Shown: positions 45,811 through 57,475, counted from the stretch's first letter. The stretch is DNA of 64,000 nt from Adiantum capillus-veneris (GCA_014529385.2 CM043944.1:57795268-57859267); one strand, 5' to 3'. The notes: generated by a model from the sequence alone, not told the origin. Program-made: numbers and translations.

Positions 45811-46068
45811 TTTGATAAAGAGCTAGCTACCTCCACGATGCCATGCAGAAATATATATATTGGATTCCCAGATTTCTCTCTTACTCAGAATGAAAAATAC
45901 CCATGTTTACACATTCAAGAAGTGGCTTGCTCATTGTCCAATGCACAAGTAACAAACATAATTCTTCCATATGAGAGCAACCGCCACTGGAGCCTCATGT
46001 GCATTGAACTTGACAAGCCATTTGTCTGGACACTAAAATCAATTTGAGGAACGCATCCAGAATTGAGA
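45811..46068 (+). pseudogene. Ulp1/SENP-like C48 peptidase, central exon
   Basis: After a consensus acceptor (TTGTCTTGTAG, ending 45810) the text FDKELATSTMPCRNIYIGFP, then VTNIILPYESNRHWSLMCIE, matches the Ulp1 core with the catalytic His in RHW. One frame further, LDTK supplies the likely catalytic Asp, so a one-base shift lies near 46025. A donor ATT|GTGAGT follows at about 46070. Such peptidases process or remove SUMO; C48 domains are carried by several plant transposon families (MULE and CACTA). Confidence 0.65.
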
Positions 46069-46139
46069 TTGTGAGTATTGATAATTATAAATTGGTTTTA
46101 TTTTTTATGACATTGGAGACAATTATTGTGTTGGGTTCA

Positions 46140-46325
46140 TACCAACTCCTCCTACTTGCAAATGCATAAAAAGATTGTTGCATGTGCATATGGAAGGCTA
46201 TGCGGGAATCTAGAGCTATACAGGTCAGAAATTAAGGAAGTCACGATGCCTTTACAGACTGATGGAAACTTGGATGGAGATGCCTCCTCCATGTTGAGTT
46301 TATACTGCAAAGCCTTTTTGCGTTA
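46140..46325 (+). pseudogene. Ulp1-like peptidase, C-terminal exon
   Basis: VTMPLQTDGNLDGDASSMLS and LYCKAFLR align with the Gln (oxyanion) and Cys-Gly part of Ulp1 (PxQxDxxxCG). The position of the nucleophilic Cys reads Asp here, so activity should be lost. After an apparent intron, YAIEYLHWYRATLIQRLLAI (46450-46510) looks like the tail of the domain. Confidence 0.55.
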
Positions 46326-46429
46326 AAGCCATTCATGCCAAAGGTATGCATTTTGCACAACATTACTATAACATTGTGACAATTTGAACCAAGTTGTGTC
46401 TCGGTTCCTTTTTGTTTTTGTTTATTCTT

Positions 46430-47150
46430 TTGTAGAGTGCATTGGAGAAGTACGCCATAGAGTATTTGCACTGGTATCGTGCCACCCTAATCCAACGTCT
46501 GCTTGCAATTTCCCATACCGTGAGCATGGATGAAGAACAAACCCTGTTGGATGACCATCTATAGAGTTAATGATGACTGCTGCTGATGGACTACAATAGA
46601 TAGATTCCATAAGGGCAGTTGAGAAAGGATAGGAGCAAGAGGAGGGAGGGACTTCCGAGATGAGAAATGTTGCAGAGGGAGCAAGGAGAAAAGTACAAAT
46701 GAGGGGAATCCCACACAAGAGTAAGATTACACAGAGCAAGTGGTTGAGAAAGGAATAAATGTTGAAACTCCCTCTACACTTGGAGGGTTTCATGAGGATA
46801 AAGTTTTTGCAGAGGGAGGGGCTGAAAAAGACACTCTAACCCTCAAGCATAGCATACCTCTGCCACACCTCCACTTGTTGAGCTTGAAAATCAAGAGTCT
46901 TTTATGCCTGACACACAAACATATCATAGCAGATTAGAAGAAAATTCAGGTGCAATGGATCCCTCAACATTGGAGACACAAGAGTCTCGAACTGTAGAAG
47001 AACAAGAGAAGAGGGTCCAGGATTTGAACACTAGACAAGACAACCTTTGATGGCAGGAAAACCCAGTATGGACCCTTGCTAGAATCCCTATGGTTGTTCC
47101 GGTAGTAACCTATATTAAAGAATATGAAAGTCAACCTATTATCTAATTAA
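46430..47150 (+). pseudogene. Decayed linker between peptidase and phosphatase
   Basis: Hydrophilic, Glu- and Ser-rich plus-strand text in changing frames (VEKGINVETPSTLGGFHEDK, STLETQESRTVEEQEKRVQD). It could be the disordered linker of one large protein or untranslated sequence between two genes. Confidence 0.35.
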
Positions 47151-47162
47151 GTATTTGTTTTA

Positions 47163-47207
47163 CAAAATGTTTGCAGAGACTGATTACAAAATGTTTGCAG
47201 AGACTGA
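47163..47207 (+). repeat. Tandem duplication of a splice-acceptor-like unit
   Basis: AAAATGTTTGCAGAGACTGA occurs twice at a 24-base period, each copy holding TTTGCAG|AGACTGATTA. The second leads directly into the phosphatase exon. Confidence 0.85.
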
Positions 47208-47790
47208 TTATTTTGGACGTCAATGGATTGTTGGTGTTTCGGGAGCCGTATGATCCCCATGTAGAGGTTATCAACCTGCACAACTTCAAGAAATGCAATT
47301 GTAGATGTATTGTGCGTCCAAGAACCAAGGAATTTATACAGTTTCTACTTCTAGGGTTCTGTGTTGCCATATGGTCCTATGCTACAAAGAAACCTCAATC
47401 CCCCTTGTAAATATGGTTTTCACCGTAGCGGGAATCGAACGTTCGCAATTTGATTTTTTGTATTTGCAAAAGGAGTGTGTTTACATTGAAGGCCACTACA
47501 ACCCTACCAAACCAAATGTATTGCCATTCTATAAACCTTTTTTCCAAATCCATGTACTACATGATGATATCAACACTTTGTTGATAGATGAAACACCCCA
47601 TAAGGGCTTGCTAAATCCACCGGGAACCACTCTCTCCCCACCCTCATTTGAAGGTCATGAGCATGACTTTTATCTAGAGGACATTTTGATCCCTTATCTC
47701 GAGAATTTGTATTTCAGCCCATTGACTATTTTAGAATTTGTACGTACAAATACTCTTCAAAATGATAGCTATCTAGATTATTATGGTTCT
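47186..47790 (+). pseudogene. FCP1/NLI-interacting-factor-like phosphatase
   Basis: HAD-type phosphatase of the FCP1 homology family, which in known members removes phosphate from the RNA polymerase II CTD or other nuclear proteins. RLIILDVNGLLVFREPYDPH carries the nucleophile Asp in DVNG (family DxDG; DLNG-type variants are common in plants). RCIVRPRTKEFIQFLLLGF and VAIWSYATKK follow in the first frame. After a shift near 47400, VFTVAGIERSQFDFLYLQKE, NTLLIDETPHKGLLNPPGTT and LEDILIPYLENLYFSPLTIL complete the domain; the second acidic motif is IDETP. A GT/GA microsatellite begins right after. It is most likely captured host sequence. Confidence 0.8.
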
Positions 47791-47816
47791 TTGTGCTTCT
47801 CAATGTGGTGCCATGG

Positions 47817-47920
<104 letters not shown>

Positions 47921-48110
47921 TTATACGTAACTCTGCATATGTTGTTCAAAATATACAGTTATCACACTACCAGCTAACAAAGGGACATAGGTAGTGAGAC
48001 AGACATCATCTTACAATTGAAATAAAGATATAACCAAACTGTGGGAATCATCTCATAACCAAATTGCAAGAAACATTGGTATTGAGCTCGTGAATATAGA
48101 TTTAATCAAG

Positions 48111-49330
48111 TTAAATTGGCACGATTTGGACTCGTCCAGTTAGTTCTCTATAGACAATCTCTTTTTCCTGTTGCTGCATTACTTTGTGCCCACCTATTAA
48201 GAAATAGAAGTGCGAGGGCTCGTTCTCCGCGGTCTCATCCACGATGTCATGCCAAAGTTGCAGAAGGTTGCATTGCTCTCTTATTGTGACAAATGTCACA
48301 AGGTTGAGCTCTTTGTCAAATACCTCCACATCTATGACACCATTGTTCTCCAGGCCTGCTGACTCTTGATCAATAGGATAAACTTAGAGTAGCCTGCAAC
48401 AATCTGAGAGCGCTAATACTTGAAGGAGATGAGAAAGGACTGTGTGCCAATCATGTACTTGGCCACCAAAGTGTCGAGTGTGCAACCTTGCAATGTATAT
48501 TGCCCACCTCTTCAACATAACACCCTCTATCAAGAAACTTTTCATAGAAGCAAGCATCTAGAGATTTACATACCAGCATTGTCTTTGCAACATGTATGTT
48601 GCAAGTGTAAAATAGTTCCACAAATAAATTTATAAGACATAAATTACCAATCTTTACCAATTTAATGGGTACTAAATTTTGTAGGGACCTATGTATATCC
48701 CTTAATAGCTTGCTTCTGAGAGCCTCACAGACAGTGGTGTCCAGAACTAGCCAATCAATACAACCCCAATTGGTAGGGAGAGGGAGTTTATTCAGACTAC
48801 CTTTTTTATTATTTTGATTGAGCTGGTATAAATGCTCATAGAAAATTCGCTCATCTGCAAGACTCTTGCTAGTTCTTCCATATTATTGTAAAACACCAAT
48901 GTTAGCATGGGTTACATAGATGAGACCTATAATACACTCCAGTGGCTCCCATTCCTCGCATGATGAAGGATAGACATTTGCAATTGCAACAACAAAATGT
49001 AAGACACCTAGTCTAATTACTGACATTGATGAAAAACTTATGAGAAACAGATGTTGCTTTGTTAATATTGTTCTACCTCTTCAAAAGAATACACAAATAA
49101 ACAGAAAAGCAAGGTTATGAACACACTCACAGTTGCATCGAGGATGATAAGCCAATGAGACATCTCCACCATTAGCAATCACATTGGAATGACTATAGAC
49201 ATGTTCCAAAACTTCCTTAACAATTTTCTTGCCCACCTCCACTTTGAAATCTAGCACTCGTGCTTTCTATGCTGAACGAAATAGATTTTCTGCTGAGGAT
49301 CTTTTCCTCTTTCTTGGCTGCATAAGAACC
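48111..49330 (-). pseudogene. Unrecognised multi-exon gene near the right transposon end
   Basis: Minus-strand text. Start-like MQPRKRKRSSAENLFRSA (about 49323), a TGA/TAG-type break, then VLDFKVEVGKKIVKEVLEHV and SNVIANGGDVSLAYHP to about 49140. Next FVVAIANVYPSSCEEWEPLE, CIIGLIYVTHANIG (49005-48900), NKLPLPTNWGCIDWLVLDTT (48800-48740), and 48329-48111 with ELNLVTFVTIREQCNLLQLW and HFYFLIGGHKVMQQQEKEIV. A basic RKRKR start suggests nuclear targeting. No domain is recognised; it lies convergent to the phosphatase gene. Confidence 0.4.
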
Positions 49331-49733
49331 TAAGAGCCTTTGTATATTTTTTGTTGTTGCCATTGACTATCTATATTGATGGAGTTTGAGATAGTGATAG
49401 AGCTTATGGTGCTACTTGGCCTCCCTAGGAGACTAAAGGCGAGGCTTTCTGGGGAGAGAGCACAACAATCCCTAGAGCTATTAGGACGGAAAGAAGAAGA
49501 TTATGGAGAAAGAGCTTTTGGTGGCGAGAGAATGATATAGTATCGTAGCTGCATTTTAGTACCATAACTACGTACAGACCCTAGGCCCACATATAGATAC
49601 CTTCAACGCCATAAAAACGAGGTTTTACCTCATGTTCTTCTCTTTCTTTTGCATTTTCTAATGTATTTCTTCATATTTCTACGTTATGTTGGCTTGCTGT
49701 TGATTGGATGCGCCTCCTTTCTCTCTCCTCAAT
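49331..49733. other. Large transposon, right sub-terminal region
   Basis: No supported gene between the presumed start at about 49323 and the TIR; likely promoter side of the minus-strand gene. Confidence 0.35.
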
Positions 49734-49768
49734 AAGGCCCTCCAAATGACCTCCCAAATTCCCTAATG
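49734..49768 (-). repeat. Large transposon, right terminal inverted repeat
   Basis: Exact reverse complement of 37788-37822 over 35 bases. Gypsy-F coding text resumes immediately outside. Confidence 0.93.
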
Positions 49769-50050
49769 ATTTTATGTGCTCTTCTTCTTATGACTATTTC
49801 TAGAAAATCTACAAAGAGGATCTGCTACATGTGCATAATGTGGTATCCAAATAAGATAGAAGATGCAAGCACCAAGAAATCTTTGAACTTTAGTTACGAT
49901 TGTACATGTTTCTTTCATGTTTTTTATTGCATCCATCCTTTTTGGACAAGGCCTTCTACCATAAGGACCACATATACGTCCCACAATCAACACTTCATTA
50001 ACTCTGAATAAAATGTTTTGTCTAGACATAGTAATATTAATTTCTTCCAA
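49769..50050 (-). pseudogene. Gypsy-F RT connection domain
   Basis: GPYGRRPCPKRMDAIKNMKE, VQRFLGACIFYLIWIPHYAH and VADPLCRF on the minus strand correspond to the thumb/connection (relatives: RFLGACxFYxIWIPHFA). It ends at the large transposon. Confidence 0.88.
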
Positions 50051-50108
50051 CCTTGAAAAAATCTTCTCATAGTCTTCGATATGGTTTGCAAATAACTTAT
50101 GGCACCCC

Positions 50109-50892
50109 TCAAATCAATAGCTTTATCTTTGTGTTTGTCTTCACATCCTTTGTAGGCACATCATCAAGAAATGGCATTGTAATTTGAGGTATGAAGTCAC
50201 ATAGGAGCTTGTTCATTCCATTCATCATATGTGAAATTGCATTTGTTGCTCCTTGAGGTAAGGTACACATCCTTACCAATCCCAAAGGTGTTTTCATAGT
50301 TTTTCGATCTCTAATCTCAACATCTAGCTGACATTGATCGTACCCTAGATGGAGTTCTCCTATTGAGTAAATTGAACTTCCTCCAAACACCTCAATAAAT
50401 TCATCCACTATTGGTCATGTACCCACATTCTTGTTGGTAACCTTGTTTATAGGTTGCATGTCTTGTATGAACCGCAAAAGCTCCATTCTTCTTAGGCTCC
50501 AAAATACCCATGCTAATCTTTTCATTGAGTAGCTCTATTAAATTTGGCAAATGTGCTTTTGGAACCGGGGTTGGATGTAGATTCCAAGGTACATGAGGGA
50601 TAGTGAAGATCACCATAGGTGCAACAACACTAGGATCAACACACCCCATCTCATGTGGCTAGAAAGCAAAAGCCTTATCATGTCTTGAAAGAATTTCTTT
50701 TAAACAATTATTCTCTTCTTGTGTCAAAAGCTTCTCACAACCAACCTTTATCTCTTTTAGGGGTTCCATTCTGAACTTGTGTCCATTTCTTTTTGGATCC
50801 CTGAGATTTGGCTGCAAAGAAGCTTGCTCTAGCTTTCTCCCGCAATCTGATGGTAAAGGTAAGACAATTGGTCTCACTTTCTTTGCCACCAT
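50109..50892 (-). pseudogene. Gypsy-F reverse transcriptase
   Basis: In order: KKVRPIVLPLPSDCGRKLEQ and LLTQEENNCLKEILSRHDKA (50892-50659), CVDPSVVAPMVIFTIPHVPW and NLHPTPVPKAHLPNLIELLN (50649-50401), then GYDQCQLDVEIRDRKTMKTP, LGLVRMCTLPQGATNAISHM and the catalytic box MPFLDDVPTKD (50408-50109). This P-F-L-D-D form with LPQGATN is that of the lineage known mainly from fungi. Two frame breaks separate the blocks, and text between GILEPKK and the palm is degraded. Confidence 0.92.
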
Positions 50893-51426
50893 TTGGTACT
50901 AGGTCTCCAACCGCACATCCGGTCCTTCACTAGCATTAAAATCTTTATGATCTTAAAAGCCTCAATCACATCATACATTTCCATAGAGCATACTTCCACA
51001 ACATGGGTTCCATCTTGCATACTAGAATCCATTATAGCCTCAAGCTCAAGCATAGTATCTACATGAGAAACTTGTTCAAAGAAACCTAAAATGCATTCAC
51101 TATCCTCTATGAAACTATTTTTCTTCATGTATTTCTATACATTTGATACATATTGTCGTGCACGTCTTTTCATATCTTCAAGATTTATAAAACATACTGA
51201 TCTAGGCTTTGTTAATCCTTGAAAAACTATTGAAAAAGCTTCTTCTTGCTTTGGGTCAGGTGAGAACCATTTTCTTCTTGTACCATTACAATCTTGCTTT
51301 ACAATGGTACATGGCCAAAACCACTTGTCTCCCTATAGTCTTTGAACTCTTTGTTTGCTTTTGGTAGAGGATACTCATGAAGACTAGATTGCAGTTCCTC
51401 TCATGATTCACACACACAATCAAGAA
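50893..51426 (-). pseudogene. Gypsy-F protease-RT linker
   Basis: Acidic, low-conservation stretch (ILGFFEQVSHVDTMLELEAI) in a frame open at 51128-50874. Linker between protease and RT; no domain. Confidence 0.5.
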
Positions 51427-51843
51427 CTACAAATCTCGCTTCCCATCTCTACTCTTTATACTGGCATAAGTGGAACCATAATCCAAGACCTTTGTTTCTG
51501 TGAAAACGTCTATGATGTAGGGCTTCCCAAGGATCCTACACAAAGAATTTTTGCTCATCTTTGACATTACCACACTCAAAAAATCCCCATATAGATCTTT
51601 CGATGACCTATTTGCAGATCTAATCATACAACCATGGTCTGTGTCTATTGGCTGCTTGCCCTTCATGTAAGAATGTTGGACATAAGACTGATTTCGTAGC
51701 CATGATCCCATCAATGCAACATATGGTTTCTCAAGATCACCAGCCTTGCCTAAAGTTTCTATTGTAGCTCTTGCCCAATGACTTTTGTAGTAGTGGATTT
51801 TATAGGAGGCTTCATTTTCATCATTCACAAATCTAGCATGCAT
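51427..51843 (-). pseudogene. Gypsy-F protease region
   Basis: PIDTDHGCMIRSANRSSKDL, LCRILGKPYIIDVFTETKVL and YASIKSRDGKRDL follow the retropepsin-domain text of the same lineage (IDTDHGWxIRAANN, ILGQPYI). The catalytic D-S/T-G lies upstream and is not visible in this frame. Open for 138 codons. Confidence 0.7.
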
Positions 51844-52684
51844 ATCTCTTCTATAAGACTAGTAGCATCCTACCCCACTGTCATCACATTCACTCTCTTG
51901 TACATGTATCACTTGTGCCTTGAGTTATTCTCCTTCACCTTGGGATTGTGGTGGAATAGACTCAGTAAGATTTTACGTCTTGCTTTTTATGATATCTATA
52001 ATTTCTTCATAAACTCGTGTCTATCTATGCCATAAACTTTCGCAAGGTAAAGTCAACTTTACTATTCAAAATCCTTTCGTTCAATATCCATTTTAAGTTT
52101 ATGGCAGCTTTAATGTCAGATAGTAGTCTATACACAGAGCCTTTTTATTTTGCTTTCCCTTTCTCTTTCTTCTACCTAAAGAAGTGGAGGAACTTGCGGT
52201 GAAGCCTCATAAGAAGGTCCGGGATCCTTTCTTACTCTAGCTCTTGTAACCCTCTTTGAGTAGAGGGGCCTGCATCTCCATTCTCACGTCTACGCTTCTC
52301 TTCCACAATTGCTTCATTGTTATGGCATTTTGCAGGAAAGGAATGCATTGATAAAGAGTCTACAGGATCATCCCAACCTATGGTATGGTGTATGCAATCA
52401 CCAGCTTCGTGTAATAACTATTTAGTTACCTTCCCTTTTTCATCTGACACCACTTCATACAACCACAAGCAATCGAGCTCCTCATAAATATCATGAGTAG
52501 TCTTTGACCCTTTCTTTGGAATCATCTGTATCTTTGCCCCATAGGTAGTAGCCTCCACTGCAAAGATGGCATGACTGGTCACCATATCCTCCACTAACTT
52601 TTGTATACCCCCTTTTACAAAGTTAGTTCCTAATGGAATACCTGTTTCTCATAGATGGATTCCGTAGATGGATCTTCCCATCCT
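51844..52684 (-). pseudogene. Gypsy-F gag-protease junction, decayed
   Basis: Minus-strand text with GTNFVKGGIQKLVEDMVTSH, AIFAVEATTYGAKIQMIPKK and TTHDIYEELDCLWLYEVVSD near 52640-52430, then broken frames. No catalytic motif can be identified. Confidence 0.5.
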
Positions 52685-52924
52685 TCAAAAACACAAGATC
52701 TCTTTAAAGGCATCATTGAAGCTATCACAATTCCTTCTTCCATGATCTATGCTATCACACCATATGCATCTGTGAACAAATGCTTCTTTGCTTTGGGATT
52801 TCTGTCTTGCAGGTTGTCCTTTCTCTTCAAGACCTATCAGTTTTAACTTCATTTCTTGCATGTCCTTAACAAGATCATCAACCATAGAATTAACACCTTT
52901 TGGACTCACAACATTAGCAAGCAA
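52685..52924 (-). pseudogene. Gypsy-F gag zinc-knuckle region
   Basis: 79-codon frame: VDDLVKDMQEMKLKLIGLEE (amphipathic) followed by a knuckle CIWCDSIDHGRRNC (C-x2-C-x4-H-x4-C), typical of nucleocapsid RNA binding. Confidence 0.85.
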
Positions 52925-52989
52925 TGAGACTGCATCCTCAACCTCTTTCCACTTTAGAACTTGTCTTCAAGGAGTAGCTCTAACTTTTA

Positions 52990-53508
52990 TTAGATCTCAA
53001 GGCCTGCAACTTGAAGGAACAATTCATTCTTTTCACTATCCATAATAGCACGCTCTGTTGCTGATATATGAGCATAGCGCCGCCCAGACTCTCTCATTAG
53101 TTCAATGATGGGAAATCCTTCTTTTGGCTTTGCAACACATTCCAAGAAAGTTATTTTTGTAACCCTTTTAGAGGCGTCCATGAAGTATTCCTCATTTAGC
53201 GAGAATTTGAATTGCTTCCAGCCTCCTTGATGATCCTCCGTGATTCCCCTTACATGATCTCTAATCTCAGGGACCACAACAAGCTCAAAACTATGAATCA
53301 TATTCAACTCTAGAACACGTTGTAGCTCCATATCCTTCACATAACCATGAACATAATTTGTGACATCTTTCCCTTTAAATTGGTCCATTTTGTTTACAAT
53401 TTCATGAAGGGATTTGGTTGTTGACACCTCCTTTGTTTCTGCATCATGTTGTTCTTGCATAAACATAGTAGCTTGAAACAATTTCATTGTGCCTTGATCA
53501 AAATGCAT
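52990..53508 (-). pseudogene. Gypsy-F gag capsid region
   Basis: 172-codon frame beginning MHFDQGTMKLFQATMFMQEQ. The middle (KMDQFKGKDVTNYVHGYVKD, WKQFKFSLNEEYFMDASKRV) follows the gag pattern of the lineage, in which the F-x-G-x-D/N-V-T-x-Y-x-x-x-Y block opens the capsid. It ends in a stop just before the knuckle frame. Confidence 0.8.
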
Positions 53509-53595
53509 ACCCTATTTATCTTGTTGATCCATAAACCTTGGAAAATAATTTTTTGAACCCTCAACCCAGCTAGTTCGCATCGGGTTCAATAGAAA

Positions 53596-54785
53596 TGTCG
53601 GATTGAGTACAATCTAGTTGGGAAGGTGCAAAACCTTTGGCTATGAGAATTTGTGATGAGAATCACAAACACTTTGTGAAAAAATATTTATGAATAATCA
53701 CAAACCCTCTTTCTAAAGATGCTTTGAAGTCTAAGAGCATTCAGTCAGAAAAGTCACGAACCCTCTTTCCTATCGTGCTTGGAATCTACTTGTTTTCATA
53801 GTCGAGTTTGTGATGGAAGGATCACCAATTCCCAGTTTTACTTAAAAAGAGAAATTAAAAGCACTTAACTTTCAGCCATGAAAATTCAACTCTTATACAA
53901 GAACAAATCCCATTCAAAATCGAAACCTCTTTTATGGAATCATGTAGCCTCACCCCCAATTACATAGTCATAACTTCAAACAATTGAAAGGAATACACGA
54001 GCTTTCACCTTCACGACAATTTTATTTTATTTTTGAAGAGATTTAGGAGATTCCATATTGAAGCTCACACACCATTTTTGATGAAGGGAAACCCTAATTC
54101 ACTCCCTCACAAGCTTAGATACAATATTGCAAAAAGTTGGGACTACCTTACACATAGATTGAGAAACCATGAATGGAATTAAACGGAAGGGCAAAATTGC
54201 AGGTTTTCTCACTCAAAAGCATCCCTCTCTCTCTTCCCCATGGAAATATGAGCTGATGTGTCAAGTTTTGGTCCATTTTGCCACTTTGGACTAAAACTAG
54301 GTCATTTTCAGCTTATTATTAATCCCAAAAAGATGTGTTTTTTTTATAAAAGGAGTAAAAACAATTCATACATTCTGGGGATTACGTCTCACATAAGCAT
54401 AAAAAGCATATATATGCATCATTTTACATCAATATTCCATTTTGGGTCACTTTCCATGCAATTTTATGACGACGAGACTGTTAGCTCCTATTTTTGATGG
54501 TTTTTATCCGCATCAATCTTAGTAGGTGAGATGAGTGTGCCACCATGAAACACTTGGAATATGTACCTCATAAAACAAAATTACGCATCTCAACAAGTGG
54601 AAAAAAACAAAACAATGCCACATCTAGGGTCATGACTCCCCAGATCGATATGTACATGATAACAGTCGCAGTAGTCGCTTCATCATATATTACAATATGT
54701 ACTTGATTGCTCCTATTTCCATGCATCAAAATATGTCAAAAGTGAGGTGAATGTTTTTATTTAACATTGTGTATGTGCCATAGCA
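53596..54785 (-). repeat. Gypsy-F right LTR (5' LTR)
   Basis: TGTCGGATTGAG to GCCATAGCA on the plus strand; matches 34718-35846 in long blocks with substitutions and indels. Confidence 0.85.
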
Positions 54786-57370
54786 CAAAAATATTGTAGC
54801 CCTTATACTTTCACCGGTATCAGAGCATAGGTCATGGACGGTTTTTGGGAAATATTTTTTGCAGGGAGAAGACCGTAGAGAACAAAATCAAGGTGAATAT
54901 TTCAAGTGTGTGTTGGTATGGATATGTTTGATAACACACACAAGCCTCTCCCTTGCACCTGCTCCAAACCTTGCATGGGTGGTGTTTGTGGACTCACACT
55001 GACCTAATGGCTCGAACATGTTTTATGCATCATGGTGTTTGGAGCACGGTGCTCATGGAACCTCCTTCTTCTCTTCCCTCATGAAGATCTGTTGTTTCCA
55101 TCATGGTTGTTTTTTAAACCTTGGGTTCACATCCTATGGCCACTATTTCAAAAAAATTTGGGGGTCTTTTGGGGTGGGCAAGGACCCATTTCCCCCACAA
55201 GGGTATCTTGCAACCTGGAGAACAATTGAAGCCCTCAAAATTTGTGAATGCACCACTTTCACCTCAAAATAAAAAACATTCCATCAAATAATAGAATTAA
55301 TAATGAAATTACAACGAAGAAAATCTCTTGATTGTCAGCCATCTTTGTAGCTCAAAATTCTAGACAAATAAGGTTTTGTTATCTATTAATTTCCAAGTTT
55401 CCCCCCCCTAATTTCTTGGGTTTTGCAGGCTTGAAGTTTCACAAGAGGAACATCTGTGTTGGGATTGTGAGATATTGACCAAAGTTTACAACAAGATAGC
55501 ATGTTCTATAGACGCTCCAAAGGAGCCTTGGTCCAAGGATCACCGAAGTTTGCATTTCATCCAAGGGATGTGCTCCTGGTAAGAGGAAGATAGCTTTGCA
55601 AGAAAAAAAAATGCAAGCAAGGTTAGACAAGTCAAACAACGTGAGGCTTGTGTGCATGAAGTTCCATACCATCTTAAAGAATATGATGGCTATATGAGGC
55701 CACACAAGTCACGACTACTACACATAAAAACCATTTTTTGCTGGTTAGTTTCTCTGAAAAGGTTTGACTCTAGACTATGCCAGCTCAACCAAGTGATCCA
55801 AGGGGTTATTTCTTACAAAATCAAGGTTTTGATACTCTCAAAGATCATCAAAAAGTGAGTTTGTGCTTCAAGCACCACTCACAACCAAAAAAGGAGTCTA
55901 CAAATGCCACAAAATAGGTGCACATAAACTCTTTGTTTTCATTTTTTATGTGATTAAATTATGCAGTAATCAGTAGCCACGATGAAGCAAGGCTCCGTAA
56001 GAATCCTTAGTGATTCAAGTTTTTAGTTCATGGGTGCATGCTTCATACATGAAATAACAACACAAGTCTTAGAGGCACACCATAATTTGAAGCAAGGCTT
56101 TCAATTTTATGCCTATGTTAGAGTAGCATCCAAAGTTTGCAATATGCTATCAACATAAAAACTTGGAGACTCCTTGAGGAGCAAGAGTATCTACCCATTT
56201 ATCAAAGGGTTTCTAGCATGCACCAAGCCAAGGGGGTTCTAAGGTATGTTGGGTGATCTCTATGTATGTCAACATCCATGGCTATGAGCTTGATTCAACT
56301 ACAAAAATCTTAAAAACCACGGTCATGGGCAAGATTCAAAGACTATCAAATTAGAGTTGGTACTTACTACTATATTTAAAGGACTTCCAAATCCATCCAA
56401 AATATATTTCAAGCGAGAAATTTCTTGCATGATTTTGAGACAGCTAGCACAAGAAAGACAACCGGGCTAGAAATTCCAAATTTTATTGTTGTTTATTCCT
56501 TTTTCACCTTCATATTGGAAATCATTATATCTTATTGCATGAGGTGTTTCAATGGCCAAAATAGAAAGCAAGGCTTCTACCCCATGCTACAGTCCTGCTC
56601 ATTACATCAAGATTGACGAGACGATGACAAGGCACTAGGCTAGGGGGAATTGGCATTGTTGGGATCAAAGCTCACATTTTATGTATGAAAATGTCAAGTT
56701 GTGATGTATCCATTTTCTACATGCATTTTTCCTTAATTCTTCTAATAGGCCTACATCAATAAAAACAAATGAGGGGGTGCTGGCTCAAACTATTGAGGCC
56801 GTCAAGGTCTTATCAACCTATGTTTTTGAGTTGCCTATGTAATGAGGATTTATCTCACTCAGTTTTTATGATTTTTCTATGATGCACAATACTTTGTTGA
56901 GGTTATACACTTAATGGCCAATTCTTTGCTTGCCAATCGCCAAGGTGGATTCAACCCAAAGTGATTTCCATATGCACTAGAGTCAGAGGATTACTTCAAA
57001 TCGATAAGATCTTCTTTATTTCTTAAGATTCTTATTGATAATTCTCTTATTGAATTACAAGAGTTAACGATATTTTTTACCTTCACCTGACTCTTGAGGC
57101 TAGTATATTTTCTTGTACTCATTGCATATAGCAACATCGATAGGAACTATACATATCATTGGTCCGAGGGTTTCCATTTCCCGAGCTAAAACCCATGAGC
57201 TAACAAGCTGGGTATCAAAATGTATGTGTAATTTACTTGATATTTTTGAAAAGTATCAATGGTGGCAAACCATATTTCAAAGAGAAAATATGTTTGAAAT
57301 TTATTTCTTATTATTTGCAACAAAAAAAAATTCCAAGTTTCACATGGTATATATAGTGAATCTAGTATGG
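54786..57370. other. Unassigned stretch, possibly a non-coding LTR-element body
   Basis: No convincing gene. A plus-strand PBS-like text CGGTATCAGAGC occurs at about 54817-54828. A purine run TAGGGGGAATTGGCA followed by TGTTGGGATC, as at a PPT-LTR junction, occurs at about 56641-56665. No matching LTR pair was found, so an element is only suspected. The ORF at 55018-55272 is unrecognised. Confidence 0.35.
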
Positions 57371-57382
57371 CTAGACAATTAA

Positions 57383-57470
57383 AAGGAATTGAAACTTGAA
57401 TGTCTTCAACAAAGCATGGTTTAGAAAAGGAATTGAAATTTGAATGTCTTTAAGAAAGCATGGTTTAAAG
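57383..57470 (+). repeat. 45-bp tandem duplication
   Basis: AGGAATTGAAACTTGAATGT and the following AAAGCATGGTTTA text occurs twice (57384-57426 and 57428-57470) with three or four differences. Confidence 0.85.
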
Positions 57471-57475
57471 ACTAC

